From Massilia eburnea (GTDB lineage Bacteria; Pseudomonadota; Gammaproteobacteria; Burkholderiales; Burkholderiaceae_D), in assembly GCF_009720745.1 (NCBI RefSeq), contig NZ_WNKX01000010.1:123370-187369 (forward strand): a DNA stretch of 64,000 nt, given 5' to 3'. Under the pieces are notes generated by a model. The model made no database searches, had not been told where the DNA came from, and was given only the letters and a program-made list of their open reading frames with translations. The position numbers were made by a program, and so were the translations under genes. Positions 1 to 8,113 of the stretch are shown here, one piece after another (within the stretch, counting starts at the first letter, position 1; each line of letters starts with the position of its first letter).

Positions 1-603
1 CAGCGAGGCTTGCTCAAGCCTGCCGAATTCATTGGCGTTGCTGAAAATACCGGCGTCATCGCATCCATTGGCGAATGGGTGTTCCAGGAGGCGGCTGCCC
101 TGGCCGCCAGCTTTGGCAACGGCTTCAAAGTCTGCGTCAACAAATCGGCTTGGCAGTTCCGGCATGAGGCTGTAGGCGTAGAACATTGGCTGGAACTATT
201 GCACGAACAAGCGCTTTCGCCGCATTCCATGGTGATCGAAGTGACGGAAGGACTGCTGTTGGAGGCAAACAGGGAAGTTGTGCAGCGGGTGCAATCGCTC
301 AGGGACGCCAATCTCCAGATTTCCCTGGATGATTTTGGCCACGGCTACTCATCCTTGAACTTCCTGAAGCGATTCCAGATCGATTTCCTCAAGCTTGACA
401 CCAGCTTCAGCGATAACCAGCTCTTGTGCGAAGCCATTGTCTCGATGGCCCACAAGCTGGGCATCAAAGTCATCGCGGAAAAGATCGAAACGCCAGGCCA
501 ACTGGAGATTTTGATGGCCGCAGGCTGCGATTTTGGGCAGGGATTCCTGTTCGGAGCACCCATTTCAGCTGAAAAACTGCATCGGCTGTTGATAACTCAA
601 TGA
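1..603 (+). CDS. EAL-domain cyclic-di-GMP phosphodiesterase, C-terminal part (gene starts before the window)
   Basis: The frame is open from base 1 to the stop, so this is the 3' part of a longer gene. The protein reads as the second half of an EAL domain, which hydrolyses the second messenger c-di-GMP to pGpG. Visible landmarks are the PAEFI segment, the metal-binding double aspartate in SLDDFGHGYSSL (the usual T after DDFG is H), the KLD segment and AEKIET, followed by the GCDFGQGFLF end motif. The EAL signature itself and any sensor or GGDEF domain lie upstream and cannot be judged. The catalytic residues that can be seen are intact, so activity is plausible. Confidence 0.9.
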   Translation, partial: QRGLLKPAEFIGVAENTGVIASIGEWVFQEAAALAASFGNGFKVCVNKSAWQFRHEAVGVEHWLELLHEQALSPHSMVIEVTEGLLLEANREVVQRVQSLRDANLQISLDDFGHGYSSLNFLKRFQIDFLKLDTSFSDNQLLCEAIVSMAHKLGIKVIAEKIETPGQLEILMAAGCDFGQGFLFGAPISAEKLHRLLITQ

Positions 604-745
604 ATATCCACAGGATCGAATGTGCGTAAACACCGTTTTTGAGTTCACGCACAAAATTTGTTCAGAACTCATCCGTTTTAGACACAGTTCTTGTCCAGCC
701 AGTTCTACAATTCGTAAACTTCTGATTCTGTGGATGTTAACAGCT

Positions 746-754
746 TTATCCACA
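746..754 (+). promoter_or_regulatory. perfect DnaA-box 9-mer in the mtnN leader
   Basis: TTATCCACA, the consensus DnaA box, sits about 75 bases before mtnN. Two related sequences lie nearby, TGTGGATGT at 729-737 and ATATCCACA at 604-612. The rest of the 223-base gap between the EAL gene and mtnN shows no gene. Whether DnaA binds here is inference. Confidence 0.4.
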
Positions 755-826
755 GACCGGGTCGCGTTTACTATCTACTACTATCCTTTCGTATACAACT
801 TTAAATAAATAGAGGACAACTCGCGC

Positions 827-1531
827 ATGCGTCTCGGAATCATCTCAGCTTTAGCAGAAGAACAACAAGGTCTACTGGAAGCCATGGAGAGCCCCTACAA
901 GCTCATCCACGGTAAGCGTGAGTACACAGCCGGAAAACTCTGGAAAATCGATTCTGTGGCCGTTTTATCGCGAATTGGCAAGGTTGCTGCTGCAGTGACA
1001 GCTGCAACGCTTGTGGAGAAGTTCGACGTTACCCACATTATTTTTACCGGCGTCGCCGGTTCTGCAGACCTTGGGGTTCGTGTTGGAGACGTGGTGGTCG
1101 CCGATTCCCTGGCTCAACACGATTTTGATGCCAGCCCGCTGTTCCCGCGCTTCGAAATACCGCTGACCGGGCTCTCGCACATGCCTGTAGACCGCGAATT
1201 GAGCCTGAAACTCAGCTTGGCTACGCGCGAATTCCTGCAAAACGACGCACAAGTGCATCGCGGCCTGATCGGAAGCGGTGATCAATTCATCAAGGACAAG
1301 GCTCATCTGATGAGCCTGAAGGAGGCACTGCCTGATTTATTGGCAGTAGAAATGGAAGGAGCAGCTGTCGCCCAGGTCTGTCACGAACTGGGCGTGCCGT
1401 TTGCCATCATGAGGACTATTTCAGACAACGCCAACGAAGAAGCGGCGACGGATTTCATGCAATTCGTGCAAACCGTCGCCTCGCGCTACGCCTTTGGCAT
1501 CATCCAGAATTTCTGCAAATCGCTTACTTGA
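827..1531 (+). CDS. mtnN: 5'-methylthioadenosine/S-adenosylhomocysteine nucleosidase
   Basis: This cytosolic enzyme cleaves adenine from methylthioadenosine and S-adenosylhomocysteine. It serves methionine salvage, relief of methyltransferase inhibition and the first step of autoinducer-2 formation. The 234 residues match the usual family length. The N-terminal LGIISALAEE segment, the glycine-rich FTGVAGSAD segment, the substrate-binding VEMEGAAVAQV segment and the catalytic aspartate in ISDNAN are all present. The ATG follows an AGAGGAC ribosome-binding site. Its stop overlaps the stop of the convergent Lrp regulator by 8 bases. Confidence 0.96.
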   Translation: MRLGIISALAEEQQGLLEAMESPYKLIHGKREYTAGKLWKIDSVAVLSRIGKVAAAVTAATLVEKFDVTHIIFTGVAGSADLGVRVGDVVVADSLAQHDFDASPLFPRFEIPLTGLSHMPVDRELSLKLSLATREFLQNDAQVHRGLIGSGDQFIKDKAHLMSLKEALPDLLAVEMEGAAVAQVCHELGVPFAIMRTISDNANEEAATDFMQFVQTVASRYAFGIIQNFCKSLT

Positions 1532-1979
1532 TTGGCAGTTTGGTGGTGTTCTTCACTTCTTCCATCACCGCATAGGTGTGGGTCTCGCGCACGCCTTTCT
1601 GCAGCAAGGTTTTTCCAAGGAATTCGCGGTACGCCGCCATATCTTTCACGCGCGCCTTGACCAGGTAGTCAAAACCGCCGGCGACCATATGGCATTCGAG
1701 AACTTCGGGAATCAGCTGGACACTGTGTTTGAAGGCATCAAAGACTTCCGGCGTGGTGCGATCCAGCACAACTTCAATGAACACCAGCAGCGAAACATCC
1801 AGTAGCTGCGGGTTCAACTGCGCCGTGTAGCCCATGATGTAGCCGGCCTCATGCAGTTTCCGTACACGTTCAAGGCAAGCGGCAGGCGAAAGATTGACGC
1901 GCGCAGCCAATTCAACATTGCTAATCCGGCCATCATTTTGCAACTCGGCCAGAATCTTCTTACTGATCTTGTCCAGCAT
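1524..1979 (-). CDS. Lrp/AsnC-family regulator, probably of putA
   Basis: A 151-residue protein of standard Lrp size. It has an N-terminal winged helix-turn-helix (KKILAELQNDGRISNVELAARV...LSPAACLERV in outline) and a C-terminal RAM ligand-binding domain with the GGFDYLVK segment. Lrp-family proteins form octamers that bind amino acids. This gene is divergent from putA, whose protein here lacks the DNA-binding domain that lets E. coli PutA repress itself. A local Lrp-type regulator responding to proline or a related amino acid is therefore the natural candidate controller; that link is inference. Palindromes in the shared intergenic region are listed separately. Confidence 0.93.
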   Translation of the reverse strand: MLDKISKKILAELQNDGRISNVELAARVNLSPAACLERVRKLHEAGYIMGYTAQLNPQLLDVSLLVFIEVVLDRTTPEVFDAFKHSVQLIPEVLECHMVAGGFDYLVKARVKDMAAYREFLGKTLLQKGVRETHTYAVMEEVKNTTKLPIK

Positions 1980-1989
1980 TCCATCTCCA

Positions 1990-2065
1990 GGATTAATTTT
2001 ATTTGGTCAAATTCTCGCACCAAAAACTATCTATTGCTAGTACAAAGTATTACCAGAATTAATCC
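1990..2065. promoter_or_regulatory. candidate Lrp operators between the regulator and putA
   Basis: A perfect 9-base inverted repeat, GGATTAATT at 1990-1998 and AATTAATCC at 2057-2065, brackets an inner inverted repeat, TTTGGT at 2002-2007 and ACCAAA at 2019-2024. AT-rich nested palindromes spread over several helical turns suit octameric Lrp-type proteins. Binding by the adjacent regulator is inference. Confidence 0.45.
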
Positions 2066-2107
2066 GAACGATTCCCGCTTACAATCGAATCATTAGTTGC
2101 ACTGCAC

Positions 2108-2148
2108 AACACGCCCTCGCAAACACCGTTTGCCGGGCGTGTTTTCTT
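2108..2148 (+). terminator. terminator-like hairpin in the putA leader (possible attenuator)
   Basis: AACACGCCC at 2108-2116 pairs perfectly with GGGCGTGTT at 2135-2143. Inside it GCAAAC pairs with GTTTGC, and the stem runs into a short T tract ending CTT. It has the form of an intrinsic terminator on the plus strand but lies about 45 bases before the putA start. No plus-strand gene ends just upstream, so it could attenuate putA or end a short leader RNA. Confidence 0.5.
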
Positions 2149-2191
2149 AGGTGCCAAAAGACTTTTTACATACTAGCCAATAGAGACATTC

Positions 2192-5100
2192 ATGCATCTG
2201 AACACCACTCCGTTCGCCGCACTTCAAGCAGAAATCCTGCGAGATCCTAGCCCGCTGCGCAGCGCCATCACTGCTGCGTATCGGCGCGACGAACAAACTG
2301 CTGTGCAATGGCTTCTGTCGCAAATTAACGTCGGTTCCCCGGAAACTACGCAGGATGCGCAATTCCTGGCAAAGCGCCTGGTGACCGCCGTTCGTGAAAA
2401 ACGCACCCGTTCTTCCGGTGTGGATGCGCTGATGCATCAATTCTCCCTGTCGTCCGAAGAGGGCATTGCCCTGATGTGCCTGGCTGAAGCGCTTCTGCGT
2501 ATTCCCGATTCCGCAACTGCCGACCGCCTGATTGCCGACAAGATTTCCAAAGGTGACTGGCGCAAACACCTGGGCGAATCGCCTTCCCTGTTTGTGAACG
2601 CCGCTACCTGGGGCCTGCTGATTACTGGCAAGCTGGTCAGCTCGTCCAGCGAAGAAGGACTGGGTTCGGCCATTACCAGCCTGATCGCCAAAGGCGGCGA
2701 ACCACTGATCCGCAAAGGCGTGGACCTGGCGATGCGCATGCTGGGCAACCAGTTCGTCACCGGCCAGACCATCGACGAAGCGATCAGGAACGGCAAGGAC
2801 AACGAAGCGCGCGGCTACCGCTATTCCTACGACATGCTGGGCGAGGCAGCGCTGACCGAAGCCGATGCAGCCAACTATTACGCAGCGTATGAAAAAGCGA
2901 TCCACGCGATCGGCAAAGCATCTGCAGGCCGCGGCATCCGCAACGGTCCTGGCATTTCCGTCAAACTGTCCGCCCTGCATCCACGCTATAGCCGCGCACA
3001 GCGTGATCGCGTGATGTCCGAGCTGCTGCCGCGCCTGACCGCGCTGGTCAAGCTGGCCAAGGGTTACAACATCGGCCTGAATATCGACGCCGAAGAAGCC
3101 GACCGCCTGGAACTGTCGCTGGACCTGATGGAGGCGATGGCCTTCAACCCGGAACTGGAAGGCTTCGAAGGCATCGGTTTCGTGGTGCAGGCATACCAGA
3201 AGCGCTGTCCGTTCGTGATCGACTACCTGGTCGACCTGGCCAAGCGCAGCGGCCGCAAATTCATGGTGCGCCTGGTGAAGGGCGCCTATTGGGATGCAGA
3301 GATCAAGCGCGCCCAGGTTGATGGCATGCCTGGTTATCCGGTCTACACGCGCAAGGTGTACACGGACGTATCCTACCTGGCATGTGCGCAGCGCCTGCTG
3401 GCAGCGACCAGCGTGATCTACCCGCAATTCGCGACCCACAACGCGCAAACCCTGTCGACCATTTACACATGGGCCAAGCGTGACGGCATCACCGACTACG
3501 AATTCCAGTGCCTGCACGGCATGGGCGAGACTCTGTACGATCAGGTGGTCGGTTCGAACAACCTGGATAAGCCATGCCGTATTTACGCACCAGTAGGCTC
3601 GCACGAAACCCTGCTGGCTTACCTGGTACGCCGCCTGCTGGAGAACGGCGCCAACTCGTCCTTCGTGAACCAGATCGTCGACGAAACCATCCCGGTTGAC
3701 TCCCTGATTTCCAACCCGATCGAGGTTGCGCGCAACCTGAACGGCGTGCCGCACACCGGCATCGCCCTGCCGCTCGACATGTTCGGCGCAGAGCGCAAGA
3801 ACTCCGCCGGCATCGACCTGTCCAACGAAGACGTGCTGCGCGAAGTGTCGGCAGCCCTGGCGCAGCCACGCAGCTGGACTGCCGGGCCCCTGCTCGCCGT
3901 CGCAGCCAGCGCCGGCCAGGCCGCGCAGCAGATCGTGAATCCGGCCCGCAAAGACGATATCGTCGGCTCCGTGACCGAGGCGACTGCCGACGACGTCAAC
4001 AACGCCCTGAACGCAGCCAGCCAGTTCGCCATGGATTGGCAAACCACCGAACCATCGCAGCGTGCCGCCTGCCTCGATCGCGCCGCCGACTTGTTCGAAA
4101 CCCACAAGCTGGAGCTGATGGCACTGGCCGTGCGCGAAGCCGGCAAATCGCTGCCGAACGCGATCGCCGAAGTACGTGAAGCGGTCGATTTCCTCCGCTA
4201 TTACGCCGTGCAAGTGCGCGGTTCCACCAACACGCTGGCGCTGGGACCCGTGACCTGCATCAGTCCATGGAACTTCCCGCTGGCGATCTTCACTGGCCAG
4301 GCCGCAGCAGCACTGGCCGCAGGTAACGTGGTGCTCGCCAAGCCCGCCGAACAAACCCCGCTGATTGCCCAGCGCGCAATAGAACTGCTGCACGAAGCCG
4401 GCGTACCGCGCGCAGCGCTGCAATTCCTGCCTGGCCGCGGCGAAGTGGTTGGCGCAGGCCTGTGCAACGACTCGCGCGTCAAAGGCGTGATCTTCACCGG
4501 CTCCACCGAAGTGGCGCAACTGATCAACCGCACCCTGGCCAAGCGCGCCGCAGCGGAAAATGTGGACATCCCGCTGATCGCCGAAACCGGCGGCCAGAAC
4601 GCGATGATCGTCGACTCCTCCTCGCTGCCGGAACAGGTGGTAGGCGACGCGATTTCATCCGCCTTCGACAGCGCCGGCCAGCGTTGCTCGGCGCTGCGCG
4701 TGCTGTTCCTGCAAGAAGACATCGCCGACAAGACCATCAAGATGCTCAGAGGCGCGATGAAGGAACTGAAGGTCGGCTCGCCGGACCGCCTGGTGACCGA
4801 CATTGGTCCGGTGATCGACAAGGAAGCGCAGCAAAACCTGCTGTCCCACATCGAAAAAGTGCGCGCGCATGCCAAGGCCAGCTTCTCGCTCGAAGTGCCG
4901 AATGCCGATGCGGGCACCTTCGTACCGCCGACCGTGCTGGAAATCGGCTCGCTGTCCGAGCTGACCAAGGAAGTATTCGGCCCCGTGATGCACGTGATCC
5001 GCTACAAGCGTTCCGAACTGCCAAAAGTGATCGAACAAATCAACGGCAGCGGATTCGGCCTGACCCTGGGCGTTCATTCGCGTATCGATGAAACCATCGA

Positions 5101-5821
5101 CTACATCACCTCCAGCGCCCACGTCGGCAACATCTACGTGAACCGCAATATCGTCGGTGCAGTGGTTGGCGTGCAGCCGTTTGGCGGTGAAGGCAAATCC
5201 GGCACCGGCCCGAAAGCGGGCGGCCCGCTGTACCTCAAGCGCCTGCAGCGCGGCGCGGTCGCCCTGGAGCGCCACGAGCGCGTCGGTGCGCCGGCAACCG
5301 ACACGCTGGCCGCATGGGCCAAGGCGCAAGGCAAGAGCCGCCTGGCAGCGCATATCGAAAGCTATGCACGCACCACGCCGGTTGGCAGCCTGATCGGCCT
5401 GCCGGGCCCAACCGGCGAGCGCAACACCCTGGCCTACGTCCCACGCGGCAACATCGCCTGTTTCGCCACGAATGCCGACGTGCTGCTGAACCAGATCGCC
5501 GCCGCCCTGGCAACCGGCAACCGCGCACTGGTAATGGAAGGCGCCCTGCCGGCAGATCTGCCAGCGGATGTAAAGTCCGTCATCCAGACCATCAAATCCA
5601 CGGATGTGGCGAAAGCCGACTTCCAGATCGCACTGGTTGAATCCAGCCTCGGCGCGAAACTGCGCCCAGAACTGGCCGCCCGCGACGGCGCGATTGTCTC
5701 CGTGATCGACACCACTGAAGAAGGCGACATCCCATTGTGGCGCCTGGTGGCCGAACGCGCCCTGTGCGTCAACACCACCGCCGCCGGCGGCAACGCCAGC
5801 CTGATGACCCTCGACGCCTAA
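2192..5821 (+). CDS. putA: bifunctional proline dehydrogenase / L-glutamate gamma-semialdehyde dehydrogenase
   Basis: PutA oxidises proline to glutamate in two steps: an FAD-dependent proline dehydrogenase at the membrane, then an NAD-dependent aldehyde dehydrogenase, with the intermediate channelled between sites. The 1209 residues hold the helical dimerisation arm, the dehydrogenase barrel (LVKGAYWDAEI, near 370-380), the aldehyde dehydrogenase (general base E798 in ETGGQN, nucleophile C832 in SAGQRCSAL) and an extra C-terminal domain typical of long PutAs. The ribbon-helix-helix domain found at the start of E. coli PutA (about 1320 residues) is absent, so this one probably does not bind DNA. 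Regulation may pass to the divergent Lrp-type gene. Confidence 0.96.
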   Translation: MHLNTTPFAALQAEILRDPSPLRSAITAAYRRDEQTAVQWLLSQINVGSPETTQDAQFLAKRLVTAVREKRTRSSGVDALMHQFSLSSEEGIALMCLAEALLRIPDSATADRLIADKISKGDWRKHLGESPSLFVNAATWGLLITGKLVSSSSEEGLGSAITSLIAKGGEPLIRKGVDLAMRMLGNQFVTGQTIDEAIRNGKDNEARGYRYSYDMLGEAALTEADAANYYAAYEKAIHAIGKASAGRGIRNGPGISVKLSALHPRYSRAQRDRVMSELLPRLTALVKLAKGYNIGLNIDAEEADRLELSLDLMEAMAFNPELEGFEGIGFVVQAYQKRCPFVIDYLVDLAKRSGRKFMVRLVKGAYWDAEIKRAQVDGMPGYPVYTRKVYTDVSYLACAQRLLAATSVIYPQFATHNAQTLSTIYTWAKRDGITDYEFQCLHGMGETLYDQVVGSNNLDKPCRIYAPVGSHETLLAYLVRRLLENGANSSFVNQIVDETIPVDSLISNPIEVARNLNGVPHTGIALPLDMFGAERKNSAGIDLSNEDVLREVSAALAQPRSWTAGPLLAVAASAGQAAQQIVNPARKDDIVGSVTEATADDVNNALNAASQFAMDWQTTEPSQRAACLDRAADLFETHKLELMALAVREAGKSLPNAIAEVREAVDFLRYYAVQVRGSTNTLALGPVTCISPWNFPLAIFTGQAAAALAAGNVVLAKPAEQTPLIAQRAIELLHEAGVPRAALQFLPGRGEVVGAGLCNDSRVKGVIFTGSTEVAQLINRTLAKRAAAENVDIPLIAETGGQNAMIVDSSSLPEQVVGDAISSAFDSAGQRCSALRVLFLQEDIADKTIKMLRGAMKELKVGSPDRLVTDIGPVIDKEAQQNLLSHIEKVRAHAKASFSLEVPNADAGTFVPPTVLEIGSLSELTKEVFGPVMHVIRYKRSELPKVIEQINGSGFGLTLGVHSRIDETIDYITSSAHVGNIYVNRNIVGAVVGVQPFGGEGKSGTGPKAGGPLYLKRLQRGAVALERHERVGAPATDTLAAWAKAQGKSRLAAHIESYARTTPVGSLIGLPGPTGERNTLAYVPRGNIACFATNADVLLNQIAAALATGNRALVMEGALPADLPADVKSVIQTIKSTDVAKADFQIALVESSLGAKLRPELAARDGAIVSVIDTTEEGDIPLWRLVAERALCVNTTAAGGNASLMTLDA

Positions 5822-5829
5822 ATGGCCCA

Positions 5830-5873
5830 GCTCGTGTCCCACCATGGGGTCACACCCGAAACGGGACACGAGC
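5830..5873. repeat. REP-like palindrome, left copy
   Basis: A 44-base element whose ends are an 11-base perfect inverted repeat (GCTCGTGTCCC and GGGACACGAGC). Its reverse complement matches the element at 6704-6747 in 38 of 44 positions. It starts 9 bases after the putA stop and may also stabilise or end the putA transcript, but no T tract follows. Confidence 0.85.
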
Positions 5874-5910
5874 ACAGCTGGTTGATGTAGATCAGCTTCC
5901 GAAGAATTTT

Positions 5911-5934
5911 CTCATGCTAAGTTTTCAGCATGAG
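5911..5934 (+). promoter_or_regulatory. hairpin covering the transposase start codon
   Basis: CTCATGCT at 5911-5918 pairs perfectly with AGCATGAG at 5927-5934, which contains the ATG at 5930. In RNA the stem would hide the start codon and the space where a ribosome-binding site should be; no clear Shine-Dalgarno sequence is visible. It may keep transposase translation low. Confidence 0.5.
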
Positions 5935-6703
5935 CCGCCCTCCACGAATCATTTTCCCCGGTGCTGTTTACCATGTGACTTCGCGTGGCAACAGGCGCGC
6001 CGCGATCTACCACGATCAACGCGATCATCTGATCTGGCTCGAAAAACTGGCTGAAACCGTGGAAAAGCACGCGTTCAAGGTTTACGCCTATTGCTTAATG
6101 CCGAACCACTTCCATTTGCTGCTTGAAACGGTTGATGCCAACCTGTCAGAAGGCATGCATATGTTGAACGCTACCTATTGCCAGCATTTCAATAAACGAC
6201 ATCAACTCAGCGGGCATGTGATCCAAGGCCGGTTCCACGCGGTGGGCATTGGCAAGCAAAAGCAACTGCTCGCCGCAGCGCGTTACATTAGCTTGAACCC
6301 GGTAAGGGCGAAGCTTGTAAGTGATCCCAGGGATTGGCAATGGAGCAGCCATGGCTACTATTTGCGGCCCGAAATAGCGCCGGCCTGGCTCAATACTGAT
6401 TGGCTTTTATCGCAGTTTGGCAATGGTGACATGACTGAAAGGGTCGCGGCTTATGAAAAGTTCGTCGCTGCCGGCATTGGTATGCCCAACCCATTGAGCT
6501 TCCATTCCGAGCGCACGAACTTGTCGCGAGTTAAAGTCCAACCGCTCATCACCTACGCTGCGCTCTATCAGAATCGGAACGAAGCGATGGCGCGAGCCCA
6601 TCAGTCAAAAGCCTATACGCGCCAACAAATAGCCGATCACTTCGGAGTATCGATCAAGACCGTTTCAAGGGCAATTCAAGGCTTTCCACCACAAGACGCC
6701 TGA
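5930..6703 (+). mobile_element. REP-associated tyrosine transposase (RAYT, IS200-like Y1 family)
   Basis: The gene encodes a single-strand DNA transposase of 257 residues. It has the HUH metal-binding motif (H60 and H62 in NHFHLLLE) and a candidate catalytic tyrosine Y119 in ARYISLNPVRA. The C-terminal part (about 205-255) carries a helix-turn-helix-like segment (TRQQIADHFGVSIKTVSRAI), as in long RAYTs. It is flanked by inverted REP-like palindromes, and the right one begins at the base after the stop codon. This layout marks a RAYT, which acts on the REP sequences beside it, rather than a free IS200/IS605 element. The frame is intact, so it may still be active. Confidence 0.93.
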
Positions 6704-6747
6704 GCTCGTGTCTCAAAACGGGTGTGACCCCATGGTGGGACACGGGC
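6704..6747. repeat. REP-like palindrome, right copy
   Basis: The inverted partner of the element at 5830-5873, with 6 differences in 44 positions, four of them clustered in one short block. Its own arms are less perfect than those of the left copy. It fills most of the gap between the transposase stop and the stop of the LysR gene. Confidence 0.85.
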
Positions 6748-6758
6748 TCGGCTGTGGG

Positions 6759-7727
6759 CTAGTAGGTGTCGTTCCTGGGGTTGGTGCCGGGCGCGGTTTT
6801 TTGGGCGACGGCGTTCATGCCTTCGAGGTGGCCGCGCAGCCATTTGTGGGCGGGGCTGCGGGCGTCGCGTTCGTGCCAGAGCATGTCGAGGTGCACGGCA
6901 GGCAACTGGAAGGGGAGCTCTTTGTAGATCAACGCGTCGGTCATGCCGGTGGAGGCGATCAGGTGCTTGGGCAAAACCGTGATCAGGTCGCTGTTGGCGA
7001 CCACCCGGCCGGCGGTGAAGAATTGATTTACCGTCAGCAGAATGCGGCGTTCGCGCTGGATCTGCGCCAGGGCTTCGTCCACCAGGCCGTGGGCGCGGCC
7101 GGAGAAGCTCACCAACAAGTGGTTGGCGGCGCAGTAGTTGTCCAGGGTGAGGTCTTGCTTGGCCAGCGGGTGGCCGCGCCGCATCACGGCGACGTAGATA
7201 CCGGAATACAGCCGCTCGTGGCGGATCGGGGAGCTCGGTTCGCTCATCAGCTGCGCCGCCACGCCAGGGAAGAAGCCGACCGCCAGGTCGATATCGCCGC
7301 GCAGCAGCATCGGCCGCGGTTCGCGCGTTGTCAAAGGAACCATGCGGATGTTCACGCCAGGCGCTTCGCGTTCGATCGAGCGCATCAGGGATGGCAGCCA
7401 GAACGCTGCCGTTGCGTCGGCCATCGCCATGCGGAAGGTGGCGTGGGTCTTGGAGACGTCAAACGTGCCCGGCGTGACCGCGGCTTCCAGCGAGGCCAGG
7501 GCGCTGCGCACCTGCGGCCACAGCGCTTCGGCGCGCGGGGTTGGCTTGACACCGTAGGCAGTGCGGATCAGCAAATCGTCGCCCAGGCTTTCGCGCAGCC
7601 TTTTGATGGCGTTCGACACCGCCGGCTGCGTCATGGCCAGGTGGCCGGCAGCGCGGGTCAGGTTCTGCTCAGTCATCACCGCGTCGAATACGCGCAGCAG
7701 ATTCAGGTCGAGGGTCAGAAAGCTCAT
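6759..7727 (-). CDS. LysR-family transcriptional regulator
   Basis: A 322-residue protein of normal LysR length. The N-terminal helix-turn-helix (LNLLRVFDAVMTEQNLTRAAGHLAMTQPAVSNAIKRLR in outline) and RTAYGVKPTPRAE linker resemble the NodD/LeuO/SyrM branch, which often senses aromatic or other small effectors. The effector domain occupies residues 95-300. The divergent neighbour is a small membrane protein, which gives little hint of the target. Confidence 0.92.
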   Translation of the reverse strand: MSFLTLDLNLLRVFDAVMTEQNLTRAAGHLAMTQPAVSNAIKRLRESLGDDLLIRTAYGVKPTPRAEALWPQVRSALASLEAAVTPGTFDVSKTHATFRMAMADATAAFWLPSLMRSIEREAPGVNIRMVPLTTREPRPMLLRGDIDLAVGFFPGVAAQLMSEPSSPIRHERLYSGIYVAVMRRGHPLAKQDLTLDNYCAANHLLVSFSGRAHGLVDEALAQIQRERRILLTVNQFFTAGRVVANSDLITVLPKHLIASTGMTDALIYKELPFQLPAVHLDMLWHERDARSPAHKWLRGHLEGMNAVAQKTAPGTNPRNDTY

Positions 7728-7829
7728 CGGTCATTCACACCAATAATAATTGTTATCGAGAAACGGAATTGGCGTTATATGTTGCGGCGCACTATAGTAT
7801 CTACAGATTCTATAGGTATTGAAACAGCC

Positions 7830-8093
7830 ATGTCTACTTACATTAACATCATCGAATTTGCACAGTTCCTGCCGCTGGTGATCCTGGCGCTGGCGCTGGC
7901 TTTCGTGTTCAAGCCGCTGCTGCGTGGTATCGCCCGCGCCGCCGTGCTTGTCGTTAAGCCAAAGTTGAGCAAAGAGGAACGCCTGCAGCGCCGCCTGATG
8001 CGCGACACCATGATGTTCAAGCGTATGCTGAATTCGATGGAAGGCTCGCCTAGCCATGTCGCGGAACTGCGTGCCATGGCCTGCCGCGCGTAA
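7830..8093 (+). CDS. small single-span membrane protein of unknown function
   Basis: The frame is open far upstream, but the ATG at 7830 gives a sensible 87-residue protein. It has one hydrophobic helix (residues about 9-30, FAQFLPLVILALALAFVF) followed by a basic, lysine- and arginine-rich cytosolic tail. No family is recognised. It is alone between divergent and convergent neighbours. The region just upstream is AT-rich with TATAG-type motifs that could hold a promoter, but none is a clear consensus. Confidence 0.65.
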   Translation: MSTYINIIEFAQFLPLVILALALAFVFKPLLRGIARAAVLVVKPKLSKEERLQRRLMRDTMMFKRMLNSMEGSPSHVAELRAMACRA

Positions 8094-8113
8094 GCCTTCC
8101 GCAGCGCAGCAAA

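Noticed and set aside
2147..4519. 790-codon open frame on the minus strand inside putA
   Set aside because: It is antisense to a clear, conserved PutA; the translation is repetitive and Cys/His/Gln-rich, as expected from a high-GC shadow frame.
6708..7829. upstream part of the open frame that ends in the 87-residue membrane protein
   Set aside because: It is antisense to the LysR gene and looks non-coding; only the part from 7830 has a sensible protein.
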